Assembly: GCA_036012865.1 (NCBI GenBank) | Contig: DASCQC010000008.1 | Location: forward strand, 1-24,220 | Direction: 5' to 3' | Origin: DASCQC01 sp036012865 | GTDB lineage: Bacteria > Pseudomonadota > Gammaproteobacteria > Comchoanobacterales > Comchoanobacteraceae | DNA length: 24,220 bases | Shown: piece by piece, positions 8,126 through 15,999 of the stretch | Layout of the letters: the number at the start of each line of letters is the position of its first letter | How positions within the stretch are numbered: the stretch's first letter is position 1 | Position numbers and translations under genes: made by a program | Notes under the pieces: model-generated | The model's input: the letters and a program-made list of their open reading frames with translations, nothing else | The model's database searches: none | What the model was told of the DNA's origin: nothing

Positions 8126-9972
8126 ACCGACTTCCTTCTAGACCTATGATTGGCAAATGCAGTCAACACCCCTAGAATCATCAAAAGACTTCCTAGCCAT
8201 AAAAAACTTTGTAATGGCTTGTGATAGCATCTTATCACCCAACCACCCTGTTTAGCCGGTTGTCCTACAGAGACATAGAAATCATAGCTAAGGTTACTGT
8301 AAACATCCACAGGAGATATAATCGTGCCACTGGGTTGATAAATACGTTTTTCAGGCTGTAGAATAGTTTTCATGGTTGATTGGTGTATCAGCTGAATAGG
8401 CACCACGGTGGATTCATAATTAAGGGCTTTAACCTCTCTATTGTTTAACATTCTAAGTTTAAACCCTGAAAAGAGCACTTCCTGTCCAGGTTTGATGATA
8501 AAATCTGCCTGACTGCCCTGGTAAGTTGAAAAGGTTAAGCTTAATATCACCAACCCAAAACCAGCATGACTTACCCTCTGAGCCATTGATTTTGAATACC
8601 CGAAGACCTCCATGATCAACATCGAAGATAAAAACACACCCAAGAACATCATCACATGAAGATGATATTCATTCAAACTAACCCACACCATTAAACAAGT
8701 TGAGATTGTGGTTTTCAGCAATAACGAACGTTGATTCACTAAACCAACACGCCCCCAGGACAAATGGGATTGAATAATCATTAATGCAGATATAACCAGC
8801 GCTAAAGGAATAATCAATTGATTATAATACGGAGCACCCACTGAAATCATAGTCATATTCATCGCTTGAATAATCACTGGGTATAATGTTCCTAACACAA
8901 CAATTAAAAACACCAGAACAATCAGGTACGATCCGACTAACACCACACCCTCTCGAGTTAGCATACTTATTTTTTTAGTGATCATTTGAGAGGGGCGTTG
9001 ATAGCTAAACCAGGTATAACCACTGTAGGCTAGCATCGCAACTACTGCAGCCAATAAAACGACACCTCTGGTTGAATCTTGACTAAAGGTATGAACAGAA
9101 ACCAACACCCCTGATCGAACTAAAAACAACCCAAAAACTGCTGATATGCCAGCAGCTAAGCTTAATAAAAGCACGGGCCTTTGAATAGGTGAATACCGAG
9201 GAAGAACTTTCAAGGTATGCAATAAGGTCAATTGGAGCAACCATGGAATAAGGGAAACATTTTCAACCGGGTCCCAAAACCAAACCCCTCCCCAACCAAG
9301 CACACGATACGCCCACCAACTTCCAAGGGTAATCCCCAAAGTTAATACCGCCCACTGAATACGACAGAGCGTAACAAGACCTTGAGACCAGCTTTGCTTA
9401 GGATGCTTAATAACAGCTATAGCCAAAGGGTACAGCATCAATGACCCAACATACCCAATATACAAGATAGGCGGGTGTATCAACATCCCCACATCCTGTA
9501 ATAAGGGGTTCAAATCTGTTCCTTCTGGAGGCGCCAGCGGCAATAACCTTAAAAAAGGGTTTGAAGTAAAAACACAAAAAGCTGAAAAACCACTGATTAA
9601 AAACAACCCTTGCCGTAGGGTATGACGTTTAATAAGGTCATCCAAACCCTTTAATTTTGATATCAAAAAATTCCAAAGAACCAACATCCATAACCATAAA
9701 AGCAATGAGCCTTCATGACCACCCCAGACTGCTGAAAGACGATACCACCAACTTAAATTCCTAGAAGAATGCTGGTAAACATAATCAACAGAAAAGTCAT
9801 GAGCCCACATTGAATAAAACAGTGTTAACAAAGAAATGCTGATCAATCCTAACAGCACATGTAATGATCTTACTTGAACTTCTGATGACGTGACGATCTT
9901 CGAGTAAAGGCCACACCCCAAGGATAACATCATCAGCAATATTAAACATAAGTGTCCTATTTCTGGTATCAT
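8122..9972 (-). CDS. ccmF: Haem lyase subunit CcmF
   Basis: CcmF is the large polytopic inner-membrane subunit of the holocytochrome c synthetase; it takes haem from CcmE and ligates it to apocytochrome with CcmH. The haem-handling WWD motif is at about residues 227-240 (GWGGVWFWDPVENVS), and the conserved GMLIHPPILYIGY segment is at about 162-174. Many hydrophobic helices run through the 616 residues, slightly shorter than E. coli CcmF at 647. A periplasmic loop follows at about 480-590 before a final membrane helix. The ATG shares one base with the ccmE stop (TAATG) and the stop overlaps ccmG. Confidence 0.97.
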   Translation of the reverse strand: MIPEIGHLCLILLMMLSLGCGLYSKIVTSSEVQVRSLHVLLGLISISLLTLFYSMWAHDFSVDYVYQHSSRNLSWWYRLSAVWGGHEGSLLLWLWMLVLWNFLISKLKGLDDLIKRHTLRQGLFLISGFSAFCVFTSNPFLRLLPLAPPEGTDLNPLLQDVGMLIHPPILYIGYVGSLMLYPLAIAVIKHPKQSWSQGLVTLCRIQWAVLTLGITLGSWWAYRVLGWGGVWFWDPVENVSLIPWLLQLTLLHTLKVLPRYSPIQRPVLLLSLAAGISAVFGLFLVRSGVLVSVHTFSQDSTRGVVLLAAVVAMLAYSGYTWFSYQRPSQMITKKISMLTREGVVLVGSYLIVLVFLIVVLGTLYPVIIQAMNMTMISVGAPYYNQLIIPLALVISALMIIQSHLSWGRVGLVNQRSLLLKTTISTCLMVWVSLNEYHLHVMMFLGVFLSSMLIMEVFGYSKSMAQRVSHAGFGLVILSLTFSTYQGSQADFIIKPGQEVLFSGFKLRMLNNREVKALNYESTVVPIQLIHQSTMKTILQPEKRIYQPSGTIISPVDVYSNLSYDFYVSVGQPAKQGGWVIRCYHKPLQSFLWLGSLLMILGVLTAFANHRSRRKSV

Positions 9973-10385
9973 TACAAGCCTTTCCGATTGGGTGGTCGAT
10001 AATTTTCATCGTGTTTTGCTAAGATTGTATTGGCCATCAAAACTTTTTTACCCGTTAACTTACCCGATACAACCAGTCCCTGACCTTCACGAAAAAGCGA
10101 AGGTAATACACCCGTATATTCAACTTCTAGATTATTTTCACCATCGGTTAACCTGAAGAAAACCTTCATCCGATCATCACTCCAAGCCACCGAACCTTTT
10201 TCAACAAGCCCCCCAACACGCAACAACCTTTTATGATTATTGTTTGCCTGAATAATAGCTTGACCAGGCGTCACAAACAAATTGATATTCTCATTGAAGG
10301 CTGAAAGAATAAAATACCCTCCAATGCCCAAAGAGATCAAACTAACGCACAACGTATAGATTCTGTGCTTATGATTAATATTCAT
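9972..10385 (-). CDS. ccmE: Haem chaperone CcmE
   Basis: CcmE is a membrane-anchored periplasmic haem chaperone that binds haem covalently through a histidine and passes it to CcmF. The haem-binding His is residue 125 in LAKHDENYRPP, with the conserved tyrosine at 129. An N-terminal anchor (about 9-29) precedes the OB-fold beta barrel (about 35-120). The length of 137 residues is slightly short of the E. coli protein (159), mainly because of a brief C-terminal tail. The start lies inside the end of ccmD (11-base overlap) and the stop shares a base with the ccmF ATG. Confidence 0.96.
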   Translation of the reverse strand: MNINHKHRIYTLCVSLISLGIGGYFILSAFNENINLFVTPGQAIIQANNNHKRLLRVGGLVEKGSVAWSDDRMKVFFRLTDGENNLEVEYTGVLPSLFREGQGLVVSGKLTGKKVLMANTILAKHDENYRPPNRKGL

Positions 10386-10485
10386 CTTTTCCTCTCACAG
10401 ACATGCCCCATAAGATGACATAAACCATAAGAACAAAGCCATAAGCCCCTAAAATGTAAACTGTAAATGAATCGTGAATAGACAT
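10375..10485 (-). CDS. ccmD: Haem exporter accessory protein CcmD
   Basis: This 36-residue gene was found by translating the gap between ccmC and ccmE. Its ATG shares one base with the ccmC stop (TAATG at 10487-10483) and its TAA lies 11 bases inside ccmE, so it is coupled on both sides. The product has a single membrane helix with ILGAYGFVLMVYVILWG, matching the short CcmD pattern of a glycine/tyrosine-rich segment before a hydrophobic helix, then a positively charged tail (VRGKDEY). CcmD helps release holo-CcmE from the CcmABC complex. Position between ccmC and ccmE and the topology support the call; the sequence is too short for more. Confidence 0.85.
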   Translation of the reverse strand: MSIHDSFTVYILGAYGFVLMVYVILWGMSVRGKDEY

Positions 10486-11213
10486 TACTTCCTCATCAAC
10501 ATGGATTGAATTAAACGATCATTTCGCAATCGCCTTTGAATATCCTGTAAAGCAAAACGAATAAACAGCGTTAAAAAACTCATGGCTAGTGCAATTGCCA
10601 TCACCCCTAATGGCCAAAGCATCTCATTTGGCATGCTAGGTTTTGTCAATTTCAACACGGTCGCCTTCTGATGCAAAGTAAACCACCAATCCACTGAAAA
10701 ATGTATAATCGGCAAATCAATTAAACCAATGAGTGTAATCGCTCCAACAATAATAGCTGCCTTTTTCTCATCTTTATAATGGGCTCTTAATTGAATAATC
10801 AAAATAAAGAGTAAAAGTAAAATAAACTCTGACGTTAAACGAGCATCCCAAACCCACCAGGCACCCCAGGTTGGTTTACCCCATATAGATCCTGTAACAA
10901 GAGCGCACAAGGTTAAACCACAGCCCACCTTGGACAAAGCTGAATGAAAAACATCCAATAATCGAACTCTAAAGACCAAGTATGCTGCAGAACATAAGCC
11001 CATGGCTGCATAACAACCCAGGGAAAAAGCAGCACATGGAACATGAATATAAAGGATTCGATAAACCTCACCTTGCTGATAATCTGTTGGTGCATGAAGA
11101 ATAGCTATGATCGCTGGAATCATCGTTAATGCGGAAAATAAAGATAACCATGGCACGAAGTTAGTCACATACTCATAAAAGAATTTCATAGCAAGAAGAC
11201 GCTTTAACATCAT
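10485..11213 (-). CDS. ccmC: Haem export/loading protein CcmC
   Basis: CcmC is an inner-membrane protein that presents haem to CcmE. The tryptophan-rich WWD motif lies at residues 111-123 (WGKPTWGAWWVWD), flanked by the two conserved histidines at about 57 (YIHVP) and 171 (IIHFSVDWW), with another at 181. Six hydrophobic helices are evident. The 242 residues match the family. In most gammaproteobacteria ccmA and ccmB lie immediately upstream, but here the upstream gene is a ccmI-like TPR gene after a 47-base gap. The start could be either of two adjacent ATG codons; AGG lies about nine bases ahead. Confidence 0.95.
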   Translation of the reverse strand: MMLKRLLAMKFFYEYVTNFVPWLSLFSALTMIPAIIAILHAPTDYQQGEVYRILYIHVPCAAFSLGCYAAMGLCSAAYLVFRVRLLDVFHSALSKVGCGLTLCALVTGSIWGKPTWGAWWVWDARLTSEFILLLLFILIIQLRAHYKDEKKAAIIVGAITLIGLIDLPIIHFSVDWWFTLHQKATVLKLTKPSMPNEMLWPLGVMAIALAMSFLTLFIRFALQDIQRRLRNDRLIQSMLMRK

Positions 11214-11260
11214 AGAAACTTACCTATTCGAATAAACTGAAATACAGCATGAATACTCAC

Positions 11261-11917
11261 CTAAGATTTTCTCATATTTTTTACCGCCAATGCATGTGAT
11301 TTTTCTAACAACATCCTATCAGGGGCTGCTTGGTCCAGGTGATCTAATACATACCTCCAATGAGCTGCAGCTTTTGAATACTCTTGATGAGCCATCGCAT
11401 CTTGAGCCGCTATACGGTGAACCTCCATATTTTCGAAATGACGTGATAAATACATTCCCATCAATTTTCTATCTTGTTGGCTTAATTGATTTTTATTCAA
11501 TTTCATTTGGCTTTTAAGGTAATGAATAAAATAAACATCTTTAGGGTGATTTTTAACCAACCAAACATAGTGTTGTTTGGCACAGGTATAATCCTTTACA
11601 TGCATGCATACAGAAGCTAATAAAGATTGCTTTTTCTCATCATTGGGGTTGAGTTTTAAATCCTTCATTAAAGAGGTCTTGAGCAACTCAGGTTGATTTA
11701 AAATCTGGGACAATTTATAGGCATCATTAGCAGAGACATACGCTTGATGATAAATCACACCTCCTCGACCCATGACGGCGTAAATGGCTAAGCTAAGAAC
11801 AACACAAACAACCATGGAGCCCCTAACCCAAAACTTGGAGTGTTCTACAGATGAATAGATATAACCGTACGATAATGTCAACATACCTAGTATAAATATA
11901 ATCCAGAAAACCAACAA
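11261..11917 (-). CDS. CcmI-like TPR protein, probable apocytochrome c chaperone
   Basis: The N-terminus has two membrane helices (about 2-20 and 33-50), followed by a soluble region with TPR-like helices (for example NDEKKQSLLASVCMHVKDYT and HQEYSKAAAHWRYVLDHL). Two membrane segments plus TPRs is the architecture of CcmI, which holds the C-terminus of apocytochrome c for the CcmF/CcmH lyase. The neighbouring CcmH is the short form, so a separate CcmI is expected. Sequence similarity to CcmI is low and the gene sits upstream of ccmC rather than after ccmH, hence no symbol. The only in-frame start near the gene's beginning is TTG at 11917, with GAGG six bases ahead, one base after the rluB-like stop. 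Confidence 0.75.
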   Translation of the reverse strand: MLVFWIIFILGMLTLSYGYIYSSVEHSKFWVRGSMVVCVVLSLAIYAVMGRGGVIYHQAYVSANDAYKLSQILNQPELLKTSLMKDLKLNPNDEKKQSLLASVCMHVKDYTCAKQHYVWLVKNHPKDVYFIHYLKSQMKLNKNQLSQQDRKLMGMYLSRHFENMEVHRIAAQDAMAHQEYSKAAAHWRYVLDHLDQAAPDRMLLEKSHALAVKNMRKS

Positions 11918-11918
11918 A

Positions 11919-12650
11919 TCATGCCTCGAATAAATTAAGATCTACGTCAATATGTTTCCCTACTTTTAACACTTTGGGTAATGAAACAGGACCAAAGGCA
12001 TACCGCTTTAATCGACTGACTGTCACTCCCATGGATTCGAAACAGCGCCTAACAACACGATAATAACCCACAGAAAGCACACATGAATACCATTGGTTCT
12101 GAGAGTCGATAGATTTTTCTCTTACCACCTCAAACTTATCAAATTTGACACATTTTCCATCCAAAGTAATACCCTGTTTAAGCACATGATTTCGCTGTTC
12201 TTGTGAAATAACACCTCGACACCGAACTAAATAATGCCTCTGATAATGAAATTTGGGGTGCATTAATTGGTGAGCGATATCACCTGAATTAGTTACTAAT
12301 AACAAACCTGAAGTATTCACATCTAATCGACCGACTAAAACCCACTGAGCTCCTTTTATCTTAGGTAATAAGGTAAAGACAGAAGGAATTCCCTCTTTGG
12401 GTTTACGACTACACTCATACCCTTCGGGCTTATTGAGCATAAGTAACCTAGTAGGTACTGATACGCTGTAAATACGTTTACCTTTGACAGCAACAACAAC
12501 ATCATTGTTAACTCTCATTCCAACATGTGCAACCTGGCCATCAACGGTTACATCTCCGTTCGCCACCAAAACTTCACAATTTCTCCTGGATGCAACACCA
12601 AGTTGGGATAACAACTTCTGAATTTTAATTGTTTTTTCGAGATCACTCAT
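11919..12650 (-). CDS. rluB: RluB/RsuA-family rRNA pseudouridine synthase
   Basis: This family isomerises uridines in rRNA. An S4 RNA-binding domain occupies about 8-55 (IQKLLSQLGVASRRNCEVLV), and the catalytic domain starts at about 68 with LMLNKPEGYECS. The catalytic aspartate is Asp110 in VGRLDVNTSGLLLVTN. The C-terminal signature is recognisable in VVRRCFESMGVTVSRLKRYAFGPVSLPKV. The segment before it reads SVGYYRVVRR where the family normally has a GxN[RH][QE]VRRM-type motif, so the substrate-binding strand is diverged. RluB is favoured over RluE or RluF by length and the S4 domain, but the exact target is not certain. It heads the ccm operon. Confidence 0.85.
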   Translation of the reverse strand: MSDLEKTIKIQKLLSQLGVASRRNCEVLVANGDVTVDGQVAHVGMRVNNDVVVAVKGKRIYSVSVPTRLLMLNKPEGYECSRKPKEGIPSVFTLLPKIKGAQWVLVGRLDVNTSGLLLVTNSGDIAHQLMHPKFHYQRHYLVRCRGVISQEQRNHVLKQGITLDGKCVKFDKFEVVREKSIDSQNQWYSCVLSVGYYRVVRRCFESMGVTVSRLKRYAFGPVSLPKVLKVGKHIDVDLNLFEA

Positions 12651-12657
12651 GCTGCAC

Positions 12658-12686
12658 AGTGTATCTTTTTATCGATTAGCATTCAA
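12658..12686 (-). promoter_or_regulatory. Putative promoter of the rluB-ccm operon, possibly leaderless
   Basis: Read on the minus strand, TTGAAT (12686-12681) and TACACT (12663-12658) are exactly 17 bases apart; each matches four of six consensus bases. The -10 ends only seven bases before the rluB ATG, so transcription would begin at or next to the start codon. No Shine-Dalgarno is visible there, which agrees with a leaderless start. The -35 abuts a decayed gene tail. Confidence 0.4.
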
Positions 12687-12738
12687 CCTTTTCATCCAAT
12701 AAATCATGGTCCGTTAAAGGAGTTATAATTCTCAAAAC
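12676..12738 (-). pseudogene. Remnant of the 3' end of a paralog of the gene at 14794-15297
   Basis: The stretch 12688-12720 matches 14809-14841 at 31 of 33 bases, and similarity continues less well to 12738. On the minus strand it encodes PLTDHDLLDEKVEC then TAA, against PLTEHNLLDEKINLG then TGA in the intact gene. Upstream of that, a one-base indel and substitutions break the frame. No other part of the gene is detectable before 12871. It is either the residue of a duplicated gene or a 3'-end duplication created when the LRR gene was inserted. Confidence 0.7.
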
Positions 12739-12790
12739 ATAGTTAAAAACCTCCAATCATGGAGCTGTTCTTCTTATCATAGATGGTTAT

Positions 12791-12819
12791 TTGACTTAAC
12801 ATGAAAAGCAGGCTAGAAT
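12791..12819 (+). promoter_or_regulatory. Promoter of the LRR gene
   Basis: TTGACT (12791-12796) and TAGAAT (12814-12819) are separated by 17 bases, each five of six matches to the sigma70 consensus. A perfect TATAAT also occurs at 12828-12833 without a good -35. The 5' untranslated leader would be about 45 bases. Confidence 0.6.
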
Positions 12820-12871
12820 AACAAGGGTATAATTTATTATAATCATATACATGAATAACATATGAGGTAAT

Positions 12872-14689
12872 ATGAAAAGTTACAAAGAGTTACTTGAGAT
12901 TGCTACAACTGACTTCAAAGACAGAATTGAATTAAACCCTGACGGGACTGAAATAAAAACACATTCTCTAACACAAGACATGGGTTTCATTGTCTTAATA
13001 CTATCTCATCCTGACAATACCATCACCTCTTTTAATCTTTCGGGCAATCAAATAACACAACGTGAAGTTGAAAGGTTAGCTGAGGCACTTAAATTCAAAC
13101 ATTGTAAACTTACCTCACTTAATATTTCTCATATGAAATCAAATTTACTTGAAGAAAGAGTCATTGATGACATCATCACCTTAATACTAACTCAGCCTGA
13201 CAATACCATCACCTCTCTTAATCTTTCGGGTAATCGTATAAGGGTTGAAGAAGCTGAACGTTTAGCTTTTGCACTTCAGTCCGAGCATTGTAAGCTTAAA
13301 TCACTTAATCTTTCTCATAATGAAATAGGATTTTCAATACAAACACCTCTCATCAATACAGGTTTCGCTCATGCACTATTATCTGAGCACTGTAAACTCG
13401 TCTCTCTTAATCTTTCGGGAAATAACATTAACAGCAAAGATTTGGACGATATAATTCAGAAGATTATACAACAAAACTTCCGAATTATATTCTTAAGGTC
13501 AGATAATGCAACTAAGAAAATGTCAACGAGTGATGAGAAAGCTATCGAGGTTAAGAAAGAAATATTGAACAATGACGATAACTTTTCATACATACCAAAT
13601 CAATTACGAACCCCATCATTGATGGAGGGCGTGCTACCAGAATTTGTTATCACACAAATGGCAACCTCTCTTGATAAGGAGCCAAGCAAACTCGATCATA
13701 ATCAAATTTTTCTAGATTTATTTTATCAAGATCCTAACGCTTCAACTCATATTCCTAAATTAATATCAGATAGAGCTCAAACCATCCACCTCCTATCAGA
13801 AACTTGTAGTGAAGACCCTACACTCTATCTCGATTCTTGGGGTAAGTATTGTCATCGGTGGATATGGAGTAATGTAAATTCAAGCCCCTTCCTACGTACC
13901 GCTGAGATTTTCAAAGCATGCTATGCCTTAATTGGCAATGAAGAACTGTTCTCAATCAATCTTGAGAACGCAATTACAGATGCTGCAAGCAAACCTTCTT
14001 ACCATACCATTCAAACCACCTTTATGGGCCAAGCTATCCATCAAGAGCTTTCTTTCATTACTCAAGATCTTTCTATTGCAGAGAATCAACGGATTACATC
14101 TTTATTTGAAACGATGATTAAACTAGATGTTAACTTTTTTATGGACTTTATTTCAGAACATTACAATGGTTTCATCGATCAGGCCATTACAATCATTTAT
14201 GAACTGCTAGAAAATAATGTGAAATTTAGAGAATCACCTGAGGGATTTGAAGCATTATCACAATACCTAGCTCATCAAGTTTTCGAAGAAGGTGCCATCC
14301 TAGGTCAAGATGATTTAAATAAATTTATTCAGATTGTGAACTGGTCTAAATATTATACTGAGAATCCGGCAGCCACACCTTTGATATCTGAAGCCGATAT
14401 GATTAGCCGTCTAAAACCAGCTATCCCTGGTTTAGGGTTCATTGAAAAACCTTCCCTTGAAAAGTTACATAAGAGACTTTCTTCAGCAGACAATAAAGAC
14501 AAATACACATTGAATGAATTAATTGAAATTGTTCAACAAACAAAAAGGATTACTCTCAGATCAACTTTTGATGCACTTAGAAAATATAGTATTATTAACA
14601 ACACAAAACCAGTTGCTAGATCCTCAAATGAAACACCGGAATCAGCTTTGCAGCCAGAGTATCCAACTGATGCCCCAAAATGTGCATAA
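12872..14689 (+). CDS. LRR protein with a long helical C-terminal region, likely effector
   Basis: Residues about 45-200 form leucine-rich repeats of the ribonuclease-inhibitor type, with alternating units such as NTITSLNLSGNRI and CKLKSLNLSHNEIG. Two copies are nearly identical at DNA level 186 bp apart (13013 and 13199). Residues about 220-605 are not LRR and look mostly alpha-helical; I recognise no domain. No signal peptide or membrane helix is seen. The protein ends in APKCA, which is not a CaaX box. GAGG at 12864-12867 precedes the ATG by four bases. The LRR type and orphan position between direct repeats suggest an acquired host-interaction protein; the function of the helical part is unknown. 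Confidence 0.85.
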   Translation: MKSYKELLEIATTDFKDRIELNPDGTEIKTHSLTQDMGFIVLILSHPDNTITSFNLSGNQITQREVERLAEALKFKHCKLTSLNISHMKSNLLEERVIDDIITLILTQPDNTITSLNLSGNRIRVEEAERLAFALQSEHCKLKSLNLSHNEIGFSIQTPLINTGFAHALLSEHCKLVSLNLSGNNINSKDLDDIIQKIIQQNFRIIFLRSDNATKKMSTSDEKAIEVKKEILNNDDNFSYIPNQLRTPSLMEGVLPEFVITQMATSLDKEPSKLDHNQIFLDLFYQDPNASTHIPKLISDRAQTIHLLSETCSEDPTLYLDSWGKYCHRWIWSNVNSSPFLRTAEIFKACYALIGNEELFSINLENAITDAASKPSYHTIQTTFMGQAIHQELSFITQDLSIAENQRITSLFETMIKLDVNFFMDFISEHYNGFIDQAITIIYELLENNVKFRESPEGFEALSQYLAHQVFEEGAILGQDDLNKFIQIVNWSKYYTENPAATPLISEADMISRLKPAIPGLGFIEKPSLEKLHKRLSSADNKDKYTLNELIEIVQQTKRITLRSTFDALRKYSIINNTKPVARSSNETPESALQPEYPTDAPKCA

Positions 14690-14793
14690 GTGACAATCAG
14701 TAGTTGACAGAATCTAGAGAAAATTTATTAGGCCAGCCATAATGAGAACAGCATTGAAATATGACGACTTGAAGATAAGCCCCCTATCCCTCA

Positions 14794-15297
14794 TCACCCA
14801 AGATTAATCTTTTCATCCAATAAATTATGCTCCGTTAAAGGGCTATGATCGCCAAAATCTAATGGGCTAGGTGCCTTTGAAATAGCCATGATTAAGGGCT
14901 CATTAATAAGACTGGTGATGCGACTCAAGATAGAGTCATGGCAAAAGTATAAACCGATTCTAGAAAGTGATTTAATGATTATCTTTCTTTTAAACAGTCC
15001 ATTGGGTGACACCCAAAAAATACAGGCATCATGCCTAAGTTTATGAATAACTCTATAGGTTGATTTTTCCATAATCAACCATTTTGATACATCTTTTAAG
15101 TGATGCGTGACAATACACCAATCCAGTATCTCATCAAGACCCTTTAATCGCAGGATAGATGCTTTCTGAAATAAAGCAACATTCCAAAGACGATTATTAA
15201 CATGCAAGATAAGCTTATCCCCTGATTTTAATTTTTCTACCATAGACAATATAACCTCGTAGCCGCACTGCTCATGTAAATGGTATATTTCTGTCAT
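14794..15297 (-). CDS. Uncharacterised protein, 167 residues
   Basis: I do not recognise this family. The product is a soluble, mixed alpha/beta protein without signal peptide or membrane helix; it begins MTEIYHLHEQCGYEV and contains GDKLILHVNNRLW and a Cys/Trp/His-containing middle (ILDWCIVTHHLKDVSKWLI). The ATG has AGGGGG nine bases upstream. Its last codons (PLTEHNLLDEKINLG) are duplicated at 12676-12738 beside rluB, which implies that this gene once stood directly upstream of rluB on the same strand and was separated by the LRR gene. It may therefore belong functionally or historically to the rluB neighbourhood. No function can be assigned. Confidence 0.7.
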   Translation of the reverse strand: MTEIYHLHEQCGYEVILSMVEKLKSGDKLILHVNNRLWNVALFQKASILRLKGLDEILDWCIVTHHLKDVSKWLIMEKSTYRVIHKLRHDACIFWVSPNGLFKRKIIIKSLSRIGLYFCHDSILSRITSLINEPLIMAISKAPSPLDFGDHSPLTEHNLLDEKINLG

Positions 15298-15403
15298 GCT
15301 ACAAAGCCCCCTTTACCCGTTAATACATTAGCCTCATATAACAATATACTTATCTTAATGTATAAACGACTAATCGCATAGATGAATATAGTATTAATAC
15401 ATC

Positions 15404-15431
15404 TTGCCTTCTTATTAATCATCACTATACT
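15404..15431 (+). promoter_or_regulatory. Promoter of yciB-bolA
   Basis: TTGCCT (15404-15409) and TATACT (15426-15431) are 16 bases apart, a good sigma70-type match. The distance from -10 to the yciB ATG is 28 bases and includes AGGA at 15448-15451, eight bases before the start. Confidence 0.55.
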
Positions 15432-15459
15432 ATGGCATTAAGGTTTTAGGAAACATCCA

Positions 15460-15999
15460 ATGCAATATAGCTTACAATTTATACCTCTTATTATCTTTTA
15501 CGCTTGCTACCAATTCGGCAACCTAATTACTGCTGCTTTTGGCATGGCTATTTCAAGTTCAATTATCTACCTTTATCAATGGTACAAAACTAAAAAGCAT
15601 CATCGCGTAGACCTCATTACTCTACTTTTTATCTGGGGTTTTTCTATCTCTTCAGCCTTAACCCATAACGATAGTATTTTTAAATGGAAGCCTACTGCAA
15701 TATTTTGGCTATTTTCATGCATATTAGTCGGGAACCAATTATTGAGAAAAGAAAATATTATTGAATGGATGATTGCAGATAAAGTATCAGTGCCCAAAGC
15801 CATATGGTCCAACTTAGACAAAATGTTCGCCTTATTCTTCTTTATTATGGGTGGTGTTAACTTGTTTGTCCTTTTTAACTATGACACGACAACCTGGGTC
15901 AACTACAAATTATTTGGAAGCTTAATTCTAACTTTTATTTTTCTTGTCGTTATTGCTACCTATTTATCACGACATGCTGATGACGTTACCGCAGAATAA
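15460..15999 (+). CDS. yciB: YciB/IspZ family inner-membrane septation protein
   Basis: YciB (intracellular septation protein A) is a small polytopic inner-membrane protein linked to envelope and cell-division proteins. The N-terminus (QYSLQFIPLIIFYACYQFGN) and the following pattern of about five hydrophobic helices match the family, as do KPTAIFWLFSCILVGNQLL, the WSNLDKMFALFFFIMGGVNL helix and YKLFGSLILTF. At 179 residues it has the usual size. A clear promoter and AGGA precede it. The 3' end overlaps the bolA-family gene, a pairing also seen in other gammaproteobacteria. Confidence 0.92.
   Translation: MQYSLQFIPLIIFYACYQFGNLITAAFGMAISSSIIYLYQWYKTKKHHRVDLITLLFIWGFSISSALTHNDSIFKWKPTAIFWLFSCILVGNQLLRKENIIEWMIADKVSVPKAIWSNLDKMFALFFFIMGGVNLFVLFNYDTTTWVNYKLFGSLILTFIFLVVIATYLSRHADDVTAE

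Larger units (their letters stand above)
12684..14858. repeat. Direct repeats of about 55 bp flanking the LRR gene
   Basis: Copy A is 12684-12738 and copy B is 14805-14858, same orientation, with a 33-base core differing at two positions. They bracket the plus-strand LRR gene and its promoter. Copy B is the 3' end of the minus-strand gene at 14794-15297. The arrangement looks like target-site or attachment-site duplication at a gene end, but no recombinase is present. Confidence 0.7.

Noticed and set aside
14675..14689. Lipidation motif at the end of the 605-residue LRR protein (APKCA)
   Set aside because: Only one residue follows the cysteine, so it is not CaaX.
15944..15973. TTG start of the bolA-family gene
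   Set aside because: It would add ten residues unlike the family, inside yciB, and it has no ribosome binding site.
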